A stretch of DNA of 64,000 bases from CANLBN01 sp965230205 (GCA_965230205.1 OZ245996.1:186001-250000), one strand, 5' to 3'; numbered from the stretch's first letter, positions 37,528 through 46,084 are shown. Notes: generated by a model not told the origin, from the letters alone. Program-made: numbers and translations.

Positions 37528-38068
37528 GACGATTCACCGCATTTTTAGGATCGCCAGAATCAAGCAATTCTGTTTCGCCTTTACCTAAAGCTTGGATGCG
37601 ATGATCAGATACTTGAAACCGAGTGACAAAAAACTGCTTGACTGATAATGCACGTCTTTTTGACAACTGCATATTGTACGCATTATCACCGATAGCATCG
37701 GTATGCCCCTCAAGCGTAAACTCTAGTCCTGAAAGCTCATCAGAGCGCAGCGCTTCACCAACAGGAATTAATTGGTTTTTCGCTTTCTGTGTTAAATCAG
37801 CAGAGTTAAAGTCAAAATATATTTCCATTGATAACGCACGAGCGGTAGGAATGTCCATCGATCGGTCCTCTTGTCCATGTAACCGTATACCTCGTGTTTT
37901 AACCGCAGCAAATTCATCTTGCGGGGCAAGTAATTGAATCACCTCTTCCTTACTCACTTCTGACTTACCCAAATGTATTGACTCAGGAAACACATAAGAA
38001 GCCATAAAAATAAGCAGTATAATCAAAGCTAACTTTAAAAACACATGTAAATATTGCACGTTCATCAC
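37505..38068 (-). CDS. OmpA-family peptidoglycan-binding protein
   Basis: 187 residues: N-terminal hydrophobic segment (LALIILLIFMASYVF), short linker, and an OmpA C-terminal domain (IYFDFNSADLTQKAKNQLIP, TLEGHTDAIGDNAYNMQLSK, ALGKGE, NRRVKI). The domain binds peptidoglycan and would anchor the neighbouring CsgG-like/secretion assembly to the cell wall. 26 bases after the small 111-residue gene. Confidence 0.92.
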   Translation of the reverse strand: MMNVQYLHVFLKLALIILLIFMASYVFPESIHLGKSEVSKEEVIQLLAPQDEFAAVKTRGIRLHGQEDRSMDIPTARALSMEIYFDFNSADLTQKAKNQLIPVGEALRSDELSGLEFTLEGHTDAIGDNAYNMQLSKRRALSVKQFFVTRFQVSDHRIQALGKGETELLDSGDPKNAVNRRVKIIAQ

Positions 38069-38094
38069 CCTACCCTCGAAAGTTTTTTAATCAT

Positions 38095-38430
38095 CTACAT
38101 TTTTTTATATAAACAGGTTGAAGACCCTAACGTTAATAAATAAACACCTGTTTTATTATCCTTACCTTTCACAAAAGAAACCGTGTTTAAACCTGTACCT
38201 ATTTGATTAACTTTGAGATCTAGCTCGGTCTCTTCAAACAGCAATTCTCCGTGCTGCCAGCATCTCAAATGGTATTTACCCTGTAGCGCAGTATTTTCTT
38301 TGCTATCCACATCACCAATTACATTATTATTTTTGGTATTAAAATAATTTTGTCCGTAGCTGAGTGGTGGTATTAAACTTAAAAAAACCATTAACATTGT
38401 TATTTTTTTTAAAAATTGATGTAAAAACAT
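38095..38430 (-). CDS. Small exported protein of unknown function
   Basis: 111 residues with a signal peptide (ITMLMVFLSLIPPLSYGQ) and a mature part of about 80 residues with two Cys (HLRCWQHG and SSTCLYKK) that could form a disulfide. The mature part looks like a small beta-sandwich. I do not recognise the family. It lies 11 bases after the CsgG-like gene; a chaperone or accessory role like CsgE/CsgF is conceivable but not shown by sequence. Confidence 0.75.
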   Translation of the reverse strand: MFLHQFLKKITMLMVFLSLIPPLSYGQNYFNTKNNNVIGDVDSKENTALQGKYHLRCWQHGELLFEETELDLKVNQIGTGLNTVSFVKGKDNKTGVYLLTLGSSTCLYKKM

Positions 38431-38441
38431 ACCTTAACCCT

Positions 38442-39971
38442 CTATCTAGAGCCGATAACAAATCTAGCTTCACCAATATCACCCTTCGCGGAACTTTGAT
38501 AAGCACGACGAATATCATTGATAGACGTATTAGCCATCATTTCAAAGTCATAAACTTTTAATGATTCCGGTAAACTGTTATAGGAATCCTTACGCGTCGC
38601 AAAGCAATTGACGAATTCTGTTTGACCTGCTTCATTAGCAACAATATCAAACGGCATTTTTCCTGGCAGAGTGACTTCTGCCCCAGCTTGTATAAAGTTG
38701 TTTTTCTGGAATCTATTCGGAAAGAAGCGCTGTATTTGCTTATCCGCATCGGTCAAATAGCAATAAATATAAGCCGATTCGCTAGAGCGAGCGGTCAGTG
38801 ATATAGGTTCACCCGGTTTAAAAAATCGCTTACCATCAAGAGTATCAATACTTAATGTAATATTCTTAGCTTGCGGCACAGCCGCTGTTGATGTATTGAT
38901 TACCGGTACTTTAGCGATAACGGCATTAGTCGCAGTTATGGATTCCTTATCCGTTTGCTGACCATTCAACAGCACTGAAAAAAGTGTAAAGTCTATTTGA
39001 TCTCCAAGAGGCAAGCCTGCTGACTTTTTAAAAGAATCTAAGGCTGTTCTTAATGCAATTGATTCATCTGTGACGACGGAAGGGTAATAATTGCGAGCAA
39101 TAAGCAATGACCGAATGTAAGGAATCAACTCACCATGGGCATTCATCGCGTAAAACCAATCACCCATTTCCTGCTGTATATCCGCTGTTGTTTCCGGGAT
39201 ACCTAAACAACGCCAATAGGGAATTTTTACTAATTTACCAATGAGTTCTATACTGGCAAGTTCAACCAGGTTACGTAGCGCCTGAATAGTGGCTTCACTT
39301 TTTTTCACTGAAAAATCAAAGCTGATGCCGGTTTTTTTAATGGTTGCATCCGCATCAGCTCCAGAGCCACTCTTAAAAAGAACCACTGCGTTACTTGAGG
39401 TTACACCGGGAATAACGGATAGGTCGTCCGTTGTCAGCACACTTAAATCTAGCCCCAGGATGGATCCAGCAATACTTTTAGAACCACCAATACTCCATTT
39501 ATTGCCTGCTAATGAAGCCCCTGATTGCTTACTGACGACGCTCTTATCAAGCTGTGAGATGGACCCACGAATATCATATTGAGGAATAATATTGTAAACA
39601 CTCTCTGAACCTGCATTGCCAAGAAAAGCAATCAAATTTCCAGAATCATTACCAAATGGAATTAATTTTACAGCTCGACTTCGTCGGGTCATTGCCGACA
39701 CTGCGGTAATTAACATATCCTTAGTACCCGCTTTAACCACCGATGTTTTATCGGAAAGATCCTCAACCAACATCGATACATCACGGATACCATATTCAAT
39801 TAACATTGAATCCATACAACGCAAACCGTCTGAAAAATTTGTAATGATTCGCCTTGGATCTTCAGAGGGCCCTTTTTCCATTTTAGCGATTTCTTTACGC
39901 ACAGCACCTTGGTTAGCACAAGCAACTATCAACGAAATCATCATTAATATAGTTATCTTTGATAGGTTCAT
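38442..39971 (-). CDS. CsgG-like outer-membrane lipoprotein with DUF4384-like tail
   Basis: 509 residues. Lipobox IVAC puts the lipidated Cys at 18. Residues about 40-260 follow the CsgG pattern (GTKDMLITAVSAMTRRSRAV, IIPQYDIRGSISQLDKS, LSVIPGVTSSNAVVLFKSG, ALRNLVELASIELIGKL). CsgG forms a nonameric outer-membrane pore for curli subunits. The C-terminal part (about 360-480: LSIDTLDGKRFFKPGEPISL, AYIYCYLTDADKQIQRFFPN) resembles DUF4384. Both calls are from sequence pattern. Neighbours are small exported repeat proteins and an OmpA protein, which supports a secretion role. Confidence 0.75.
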   Translation of the reverse strand: MNLSKITILMMISLIVACANQGAVRKEIAKMEKGPSEDPRRIITNFSDGLRCMDSMLIEYGIRDVSMLVEDLSDKTSVVKAGTKDMLITAVSAMTRRSRAVKLIPFGNDSGNLIAFLGNAGSESVYNIIPQYDIRGSISQLDKSVVSKQSGASLAGNKWSIGGSKSIAGSILGLDLSVLTTDDLSVIPGVTSSNAVVLFKSGSGADADATIKKTGISFDFSVKKSEATIQALRNLVELASIELIGKLVKIPYWRCLGIPETTADIQQEMGDWFYAMNAHGELIPYIRSLLIARNYYPSVVTDESIALRTALDSFKKSAGLPLGDQIDFTLFSVLLNGQQTDKESITATNAVIAKVPVINTSTAAVPQAKNITLSIDTLDGKRFFKPGEPISLTARSSESAYIYCYLTDADKQIQRFFPNRFQKNNFIQAGAEVTLPGKMPFDIVANEAGQTEFVNCFATRKDSYNSLPESLKVYDFEMMANTSINDIRRAYQSSAKGDIGEARFVIGSR

Positions 39972-40012
39972 CTTTCTTTCCTTTACTAATTACTTATCAT
40001 GCTCTAATTCAA

Positions 40013-40321
40013 TTATTTGCAATTATTGTTGGCATTAATAACATCGCCTTTGATAATCACGACGGCTTCCGCATCACCTTTTGTATCAGTGACATTACCG
40101 ATATTGACTGCACCACACCCTGCTTGCTGATTCTTACGCATTTGTGCTCGTTGCTCGGCAGTCATATTCGCTTGTAATGCACGTTGCCTTGCCATATGGC
40201 GTAGTATTGTTGCCTGAGAATCATCTTTCACAAAACCAGCCTCATTACCCCAGATATCTTCTTCGGCATAAAGCGAGTGGGATATCACCGATAAAAAAAT
40301 AATCACTATTAGCGTTTTCAT
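40013..40321 (-). CDS. Small exported protein with VNIGNV motif
   Basis: 102 residues: signal peptide ending YAEED, a charged helical middle (RHMARQRALQANMTAEQRAQ), then CGAVNIGNVTDTKGDAEAVV and an Asn-rich end with a final Cys. The VNIGNV stretch recurs in the repeat protein encoded just upstream, so the two probably belong to one assembly. Function unknown; a minor subunit or nucleator is a guess. It is followed after 41 bases by the CsgG-like gene. Confidence 0.75.
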   Translation of the reverse strand: MKTLIVIIFLSVISHSLYAEEDIWGNEAGFVKDDSQATILRHMARQRALQANMTAEQRAQMRKNQQAGCGAVNIGNVTDTKGDAEAVVIIKGDVINANNNCK

Positions 40322-40449
40322 AGTATTTACTCTGCGATTGATTTATTGAGTTTTAAGTACTCTCTTTTATTTCCTTTCATTTACTTTTATTGTTTAAAGC
40401 ACTTAAAATTCAATAATTCATGAACGTATAAATAGATATTAAAATAAGT

Positions 40450-40480
40450 AAGATAACCGCCTGAGTTAGGCGGTTATCTT
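40450..40480 (-). terminator. Terminator after the VNIGNV repeat gene
   Basis: A 12-bp perfect stem (40450-40461 with 40469-40480) with a 7-base loop, AT-rich at its base, 14 bases after the stop codon. A-rich sequence on the plus side gives T-rich RNA on the minus strand. Confidence 0.8.
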
Positions 40481-40493
40481 GTTAGCATCATAA

Positions 40494-40940
40494 TTATTTA
40501 ACATTACCGATGTTAACTTCGTTGCTATTTTTCTTGCCACCACGGTTAGATTGAGAAATGTCACCAGTTCTAACAGTCGTACGCATGCGCCCTGAAACAT
40601 TACCGCCGTCTTTTGCTCCAATTCCAAGGAATCCATTGCTACCACCACCTACATTGCCTACATTCAGTGCGTTAGTATTTTTCTTACCGCCGCTATTTCT
40701 TTGATTAATGTTGCCGGTAGTCACATTGGTTCTCATATGGCCAGATACTTTAGCCTTACCTGAGATATTCCCTACATTGATTTTGTTTTTGTTCTTCTTA
40801 CCCTGTGTATTCGATTGGTTAATATCCTGTGTTCTCACATTAGTATCAACACGACCTGAGACTTTGCCTTCAGCGTATACAGCCGACATACCCATAGTTG
40901 CTACCGTTGCAATGATTACTACTGATGCTAATTTTTTCAT
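40494..40940 (-). CDS. Secreted three-repeat protein, candidate curlin-like/amyloid subunit
   Basis: 148 residues: signal peptide (VVIIATVATMGMSAVYA), then three imperfect repeats of about 36-45 residues. Each has the order VSG-(R/H)-T-V-T-(D/N)I-Q-N-GKKN-N-(I/L/V)NVGN: NVRTQDINQSN, NVTTGNINQRN, TVRTGDISQSN, each with a GKKN and a final N(V/I)GN. Regular Asn, Gln and Gly in short strands is the mark of beta-solenoid amyloids such as CsgA, though the exact curlin repeat is not present. It opens the cluster with the CsgG-like exporter. Function inferred only. Confidence 0.8.
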   Translation of the reverse strand: MKKLASVVIIATVATMGMSAVYAEGKVSGRVDTNVRTQDINQSNTQGKKNKNKINVGNISGKAKVSGHMRTNVTTGNINQRNSGGKKNTNALNVGNVGGGSNGFLGIGAKDGGNVSGRMRTTVRTGDISQSNRGGKKNSNEVNIGNVK

Positions 40941-41361
40941 TTTCCTATCCTCTAAAATATTTAGTTAGTTATAAGTTGCCTTGTAAACGCTTTAATAACT
41001 CTGTTTTTACCTGACACTTTTATTAGAAGGCCAAACAATAGAAATTGAATAAAATAATAATTATTAATTTGGGGTAACTGTGATTTGGGTACTGCTGATC
41101 GACTCTAGGGCATTTGATATAGAAAGAGTTATAGAGGGTAATTTCTATGAGGCTAAAGAAGGAAGAATTCTGAAAACTGGATAAAGAGATAAAATACAAT
41201 ATGACCAGACAGCTGATAAAGGCATAGAGTTATAAACAAATGCAGTCATTAAATTTGTCTACTATTCCGCGCTTTACTAAGGAATGGTGTTGTTTGAGAG
41301 AGTTAGGGAAGCTTTTGTGCATCGAATTGACTCGATGCACAAAATGTATTGCTAAGAAGGC
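40941..41361. other. Intergenic region with a strong hairpin
   Basis: 421 bases without a supported gene. It holds the promoter for the repeat protein at its left end. At the right a perfect 13-bp stem (41313-41325 with 41332-41344, 6-base loop) stands 18 bases after the cbiM stop; it lacks a T run but may end cbiM transcription. Confidence 0.5.
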
Positions 41362-42045
41362 TTAGGCTTCAGAAGAATGGTACAGACGTGGTGTAAATAC
41401 GCCCGTATTTTTCAGAGTATGCAGCGCTTTAGCGCCCGCTAGCGCAGCGAGATCCACAAGAGGCTCTAATAAAACAACCGTCATATAGGCAACGCCAAAC
41501 GAACTGACTGCGATTAAATTCTCACTGGTAAAGCCCTGACCGTAAATTGCCCAGAAAACAACCCAGGTAACAATACCGCCTTGATAAGCAAGAGATAGCT
41601 TCAATACCTGCGAATAACTAAGGTCCTTATAAGCAATATCACTGGGGATTACTTTTCTAGTCAGTATCGCCATCGTAAATAATGGAACCAGCAAAGTGGT
41701 GACATTTACCGTGTAATTCGGTAAATCAAACGGTGCAAAGAATAAACCTTGTATTAACAGACCTGATGCTAGCCCTATACCCGCAGGCACAAGCCCAAAC
41801 AGCAAAAATAAGGTCGAGCCTAAAATTAAATGAACTTCTGATACGCCAACAGGTTTATGTGGAAAAACTTCAAAAAACATTAGCACAGCCAAACTGGCTA
41901 AAACGCTTCTTAATGCCAATGACAACCAGCCATTTTCTTTTGCTGATTCAAGTACTTTAGAGGTTAAATAAGCAAAGGATGCGATTGCGGTCCCGTAACT
42001 GAGTACCATTTTAGCGCCTTCAACAACGCCGACTTCAATATGCAT
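41362..42045 (-). CDS. cbiM: CbiM-family cobalt transporter permease component
   Basis: 227 residues, about six membrane segments. The N-terminal MHIEVG matches the CbiM metal-binding opening (Met1, His2), and VHLILGSTLFLLFGLVPAGI carries the conserved His and the LFGLVPAG motif. CbiM is the substrate-specific part of an ECF cobalt importer; no cbiN/cbiQ/cbiO is nearby, so partners would be elsewhere. Its own cobalamin riboswitch lies in the leader, which fits cobalt uptake for B12. Confidence 0.88.
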   Translation of the reverse strand: MHIEVGVVEGAKMVLSYGTAIASFAYLTSKVLESAKENGWLSLALRSVLASLAVLMFFEVFPHKPVGVSEVHLILGSTLFLLFGLVPAGIGLASGLLIQGLFFAPFDLPNYTVNVTTLLVPLFTMAILTRKVIPSDIAYKDLSYSQVLKLSLAYQGGIVTWVVFWAIYGQGFTSENLIAVSSFGVAYMTVVLLEPLVDLAALAGAKALHTLKNTGVFTPRLYHSSEA

Positions 42046-42097
42046 AATATTATCTCCTGAAAATTACACCCACCGTATAATTGGAAATGAATGACAG

Positions 42098-42212
42098 CTA
42101 TAGGCCGGTCTCCAGACTGTACTTAATCAATAAGCAATCACTGTTGCGGGGGCAGTAATAGAGTTACACTATTTTCCCGTTTCATCTGCAATGCAGACAC
42201 CTATAACGTGAG
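42098..42212 (-). promoter_or_regulatory. Cobalamin riboswitch upstream of cbiM
   Basis: Read on the minus strand, the leader contains in order ATAGGTG, an AAACGGGAA element, CCCGCAACAGTGA (42138-42150) and the B12 box AGTCTGGAGACCGGCC (42103-42118), all in the order of the conserved core. The gene start and its AGGAG site lie about 50 bases downstream, so control of translation start is likely: cobalamin would shut off cobalt uptake. Confidence 0.92.
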
Positions 42213-42265
42213 GGCGGACTATAACATAAGCAAAGTGAAGAGTGCAGAACGCCCATATTCTCTCA

Positions 42266-42610
42266 CTAGCTATGGGGCTGCATTAACAACTCTTTTACTT
42301 CATCAGTACCGACAGGCCTGACTAAACGCCCTACTTCCTGACCGTCACGCAAAAGAATCAATGTTGGCCATAGCTTCACTCGAAATTTACGTCCCAACAC
42401 TTTGCCCTTACCATCGTATACTTTGACATGTAGCAGATTCTTCTTTTCTTCAAGAACGTCTTGCACAGCGGGTCGCGCTGCTTGACAGTATTCACACCAA
42501 GGCGCACCGAACTCGAGGATGGTATCACCTGTTAATACATTAACTTGCTCAAATGTTGGCGCATCTTCAGCGTACTCCGAATTAAACCCCCACTGACTGG
42601 CTTTGATCAT
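42266..42610 (-). CDS. Thioredoxin-family protein
   Basis: 114 residues with a thioredoxin fold and the redox motif APWCEYC, plus the cis-Pro loop KLWPTLILLRDG. No signal peptide, so it is cytosolic. The active motif CEYC differs from classical CGPC, so it is a thioredoxin-like protein rather than TrxA. Confidence 0.9.
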   Translation of the reverse strand: MIKASQWGFNSEYAEDAPTFEQVNVLTGDTILEFGAPWCEYCQAARPAVQDVLEEKKNLLHVKVYDGKGKVLGRKFRVKLWPTLILLRDGQEVGRLVRPVGTDEVKELLMQPHS

Positions 42611-42669
42611 AATTTGTTTCCAAATACTGGGTTAAAAGAAAAAGAGAACCAAGTTTATTAAATAGAGGG

Positions 42670-43266
42670 TTATACCATACCAATATAATGTGTATGCCCC
42701 TGAATACACTTTATCCACTTTTGAATGGCTGGATATTGCGATAAATCAAATCCGCCTTCGTCAGCAACATGTGTATAACCATAAAGTGAGATATCAGCAA
42801 TTGATAGCTGATCACCAGTAAGGTATTTCGTTTTGGCTAATTGTTCTTCCATCACATGTAATGCTTTATGCCCACCCTCTTGTTTGGACTGATATTCTTG
42901 TTTTTTATCTTCAGGCAAGCCAAGATACTTAGCAATAAACCGTGCAACGGCAATATAAGGTTCATGACTATATTGTTCAAAAAATTGCCATTGCAGCACT
43001 TTACCTCGCTCAAAAGCATCCACAGGTAAAAGCTCTGTGCCTTCGGCAAGGTAATGTAATATCGCATTGGATTCTGAAAGGCAACGACCATCATCCAACT
43101 CAAGCAATGGTATTTTTCCGTTCGGGTTCTTTCTCAAAAACGACTCAGCTTGAGTTTCTTTCGCTAAGATATCGACTTCAACCCATTCGTGATCAATACC
43201 AAGCATTGAGGCCAATAGTTTTATCTTGTAGCAATTTCCTGACCGGATATCCCCGTAAATTTTCAC
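42670..43266 (-). CDS. Glutathione S-transferase family protein
   Basis: 198 residues with the GST N-terminal thioredoxin fold (MKIYGDIRSGNCYKIKLLA; NPNGKIPLLELDDG; LSESNAILHYLAE) and a helical C-terminal half (LSIADISLYGYTHVADEGGF). The Ser-x-x-Cys region near residue 9-12 probably serves glutathione activation. Substrate unknown. 59 bases from the thioredoxin-like gene on the same strand. Confidence 0.92.
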   Translation of the reverse strand: MKIYGDIRSGNCYKIKLLASMLGIDHEWVEVDILAKETQAESFLRKNPNGKIPLLELDDGRCLSESNAILHYLAEGTELLPVDAFERGKVLQWQFFEQYSHEPYIAVARFIAKYLGLPEDKKQEYQSKQEGGHKALHVMEEQLAKTKYLTGDQLSIADISLYGYTHVADEGGFDLSQYPAIQKWIKCIQGHTHYIGMV

Positions 43267-43334
43267 TTAATCTCCTTAGAAGTTTACTATTTACAATACA
43301 AATAAAACACTTATGCTTACCTAAATTGATAGGT

Positions 43335-43670
43335 CTACTTAGTTTGAAGTGCTTCTTTATTTTTATACTCCATCAACTCTATTGGCGCACCATTAACTTC
43401 GATAAATGCAACCATTAAACCGTCACTGGGCGAATTTGGCTGAATGATAATATTTTTACCCTGAATCTCTTTCTGTAAATCATCAACCACAAAAGCAACA
43501 TGCGGAACCGTTTTAACCAGTTCAGGATAAGGAGCATCCTCCCAATATCGTTGCCATTGAATACCATAAGGGTTATTTTCATGATCAGATACTGTCATTT
43601 TTAAATGAGGAAGATCAATTTCTCCCTCAAATGTATTTTGGGTAGGTATCCCTATATGGTTAAATTTCAT
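43335..43670 (-). CDS. VOC (glyoxalase-like) family protein
   Basis: 111 residues that begin MKFNHIGIPT and end with the strand VNGAPIELMEYKN, the typical first and last strands of a glyoxalase/VOC module; HVAFVVDDLQKEIQGK supplies the second module start. It is short and the metal ligands (His near 5, Glu in IELMEY) seem partly present. Exact reaction unknown. Confidence 0.75.
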   Translation of the reverse strand: MKFNHIGIPTQNTFEGEIDLPHLKMTVSDHENNPYGIQWQRYWEDAPYPELVKTVPHVAFVVDDLQKEIQGKNIIIQPNSPSDGLMVAFIEVNGAPIELMEYKNKEALQTK

Positions 43671-43760
43671 TTTATTCCCTAGAAATTAAATATACGAATC
43701 GTATGATTAAATATCTAAATTATAAATACTGTTGATATGCTCAACCAGCAGACCATAAAA

Positions 43761-44477
43761 TTAATTTATCTTATATAGATCGTCATAGAACCAATCAGGA
43801 TGATCTCTATAAGGTAATTTTAAAAAGGCATTTTTGCATTCTTGCCACCGTGAAGCTTCAATTATATTTTTATATTCTTCTCCAAATTTTCCCTCATAGA
43901 ACTCAATGATTCTCTTAAAAGCCCATTCAGCATCAACTACATTGTGATCTCTATCAACACAACGCTTATACCAATATAATGCTTTTTCCATATCTACAAA
44001 ACCAGCTTCCCCAGACATCCACATAACACCAAGATCATGTTGTGACTCTGACAAACCCTGTTCTGCAGCTTTTGTATCCCAATAAACTACTTTTTCTATA
44101 TCCACTTCCACAACTTCTCCATGAGCGTATGTCGTAGCTAGCCATCTTTGTGCTTCTGCCGATCCTTTTTTTGCGGCTCTTTCAACTTTAGAGATTTGTT
44201 TTTTTGAATTTGAAAAATTCGTCCAAGTACCCTGCTTAAAATCTGTAGTAGCCAACATTGCCATAGCTTCAGCAATGCCTTGAATCGAAGCTTTTTCCAA
44301 CCAATACTTAGCTTCATTGGGCGACATAGTAAAGTCCCCGCCAAAATACATATACCCTAGTATCAATTGCGCCTTGGAATGGCCATTTTTGGCCAGCGGT
44401 AATAGTAACTTTTTAGCACCTTTGAAATTCGAAGCTAAAATCAACCTCTTTGCAATACCAATTCTATTGAACTTCAT
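43761..44477 (-). CDS. Sel1-repeat protein
   Basis: 238 residues with at least four Sel1-type repeats: AQLILGYMYFGGDF, KYWLEKASIQGIAEAMAMLA, AQRWLATTYAHGEV, VYWDTKAAEQGLSESQHDLGVMWMSGEAG-type spacing, and ALYWYKRCVD. These alpha-alpha repeats mediate protein contacts. No signal peptide is clear, so it may be cytosolic. Only 12 bases downstream of tpx on the same strand. Confidence 0.85.
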   Translation of the reverse strand: MKFNRIGIAKRLILASNFKGAKKLLLPLAKNGHSKAQLILGYMYFGGDFTMSPNEAKYWLEKASIQGIAEAMAMLATTDFKQGTWTNFSNSKKQISKVERAAKKGSAEAQRWLATTYAHGEVVEVDIEKVVYWDTKAAEQGLSESQHDLGVMWMSGEAGFVDMEKALYWYKRCVDRDHNVVDAEWAFKRIIEFYEGKFGEEYKNIIEASRWQECKNAFLKLPYRDHPDWFYDDLYKIN

Positions 44478-44489
44478 ATCGAATATTAA

Positions 44490-44984
44490 TCAAATGATTG
44501 CCAAAGCAGCAGCATAATCTGGTTGTGTTGATATCTCCGTCACTTGCTCGGTATAAGTCACAATGCCATCTGCATCAATCACAACCACTGCACGAGATAA
44601 TAAACCGGTTAATGGTCCTGTAGTAAAGGTTACACCATAATCATTACCAAAATTAGAACGAAAACTTGAACCAACCAAAACATTTTCAATACCTTCTGCA
44701 CCACAAAACCGTCCCAAAGCAAACGGCAAGTCAGCTGATACGCAAACGACGACAACATTTTCCATAGCCGCAGCCTGCTGATTAAACTCGCGAACAGAGG
44801 TCGCACATGTGGGAGTATCGATAGAGGGAAATATATTCAGTACAACTGCTTTCCCTTGAAGACTTTCAAGGCTTAGATCAGAGAGATCTGATTGGGTCAG
44901 AGTAAATGCTGGAGCAATGCTGCCAACAACGGGCAACTCACCGATTGTTTCAACAGATTCACCTCTTCTTGTAACTGTAGCCAT
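44490..44984 (-). CDS. tpx: Thiol peroxidase Tpx
   Basis: 164 residues, the usual Tpx length. Peroxidatic Cys in SIDTPTCATSVREFN and resolving Cys in ALGRFCGAEGIENV identify the atypical 2-Cys Tpx family, which reduces lipid and other hydroperoxides with thioredoxin. A GGAGGAAC-type ribosome site precedes the ATG. Probably co-transcribed with the Sel1 gene. Confidence 0.96.
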   Translation of the reverse strand: MATVTRRGESVETIGELPVVGSIAPAFTLTQSDLSDLSLESLQGKAVVLNIFPSIDTPTCATSVREFNQQAAAMENVVVVCVSADLPFALGRFCGAEGIENVLVGSSFRSNFGNDYGVTFTTGPLTGLLSRAVVVIDADGIVTYTEQVTEISTQPDYAAALAII

Positions 44985-45056
44985 GCGTTGTTCCTCCGTA
45001 AATTAAATGGTAATATTTTTTAACTCATGGATTATGCCGAGTATCAATCTAAGATG

Positions 45057-45902
45057 CTAGTTCGAAGGCATACAACAACGTTTATATCGCTTACCACTAC
45101 CACAAGGACAAGGGGCTTTACTTCTGACTTTCACATCCTTGGCAATTTCTAGCACATTTTGTTGATAGAACTTCGTTAATGCGGCAAATAATTTAGGGTG
45201 TTTTTTCTGCAACATTTTAGGCCGTTCAAAAAAGTACTCGGAAGCAACCGCAAAAAACTCCTGCCGATTAGTCGCACCATAACGATCAATGTTGCTTTTT
45301 CCGCCATCTATTTCATTAATTTTATGCTCAACGAAATTAAACCATTGCTCTGTCGCGTCCAGTTTATGCAATTGTTCAGGAAGCCCATCACAGCGGCCAT
45401 CAGCCATATCGACCATATGTACAAATTCATGTATACCGACATTGCGTTTATCGCGGCTATTTTCGAAACCATAATGCAAATCTGGGCGACTTAATGCCAT
45501 TTTGCCAGCCATCGGTCCAGTACCGACCATTCCAGAAATCAATGAATCTTCTTGACCACACTCAAACTTGTCATTGAATGCCCCGGGCAACAAAAAAACG
45601 GCTTCCAAATTGAAGTAGTGCCAATCAGCAAATCCCCACACCGGAATGACTGCACTCGATGCCACCAATAAACGATCCGCATCACTGACCTCAAAAGCCC
45701 CGGCTTCAATACGGGTGGTATTCATAAATAAAAGGCAACGCTGTTCAAATGTCTTTTTATCCGCATCAGACAACACGCGGTAAAAGACGACATGTGTCAA
45801 CAGAAACTGAGACCACTCAGGCTGCCAGCTAAACCTGTCGACCTTAGGTTTAGCAATCAACCATTCTGAAATTTTCTGTAGGAGATTATTGAAAAAAGAC
45901 AA
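45057..45902 (-). CDS. MtfA-type zinc peptidase fused to a C-terminal SEC-C motif
   Basis: 281 residues. The main part follows MtfA/DUF980 proteins (LPGAF near residue 105, zinc motif HEFVHMVD near 158, and the downstream Glu in YGATNRQEFFAVASEYFF). In E. coli MtfA binds and inactivates the repressor Mlc. The last 20 residues, PCPCGSGKRYKRCC, are a SEC-C zinc motif as in SecA and others. This fusion is not part of the E. coli protein. It is divergent from mutS. Confidence 0.88.
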   Translation of the reverse strand: MSFFNNLLQKISEWLIAKPKVDRFSWQPEWSQFLLTHVVFYRVLSDADKKTFEQRCLLFMNTTRIEAGAFEVSDADRLLVASSAVIPVWGFADWHYFNLEAVFLLPGAFNDKFECGQEDSLISGMVGTGPMAGKMALSRPDLHYGFENSRDKRNVGIHEFVHMVDMADGRCDGLPEQLHKLDATEQWFNFVEHKINEIDGGKSNIDRYGATNRQEFFAVASEYFFERPKMLQKKHPKLFAALTKFYQQNVLEIAKDVKVRSKAPCPCGSGKRYKRCCMPSN

Positions 45903-46006
45903 TATGATTAGAACATCCTGATGTTTATAGAGTAGATTTAGCCAGATGGTAGATTACCATCGAATTCAAGAAAGTCTAAGCTATGCTTCTTAAGCCTTCT
46001 CTAGAG

Positions 46007-46084
46007 TTACTTCTTATCGGCTAATGATTGCCCCCAAGCAACTTCACCACGTAGAATAGCCGGTTTTATTTCACGAATAATCAT
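46007..46084 (-). CDS. Possible 25-residue microprotein
   Basis: A short open frame reading MIIREIKPAILRGEVAWG then QSLADKK and stop. A weak AAAAGG stands just ahead. It faces away from mutS in the gap before it, with only 13 bases between the two starts. No relatives known to me. It may be chance. Confidence 0.25.
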   Translation of the reverse strand: MIIREIKPAILRGEVAWGQSLADKK

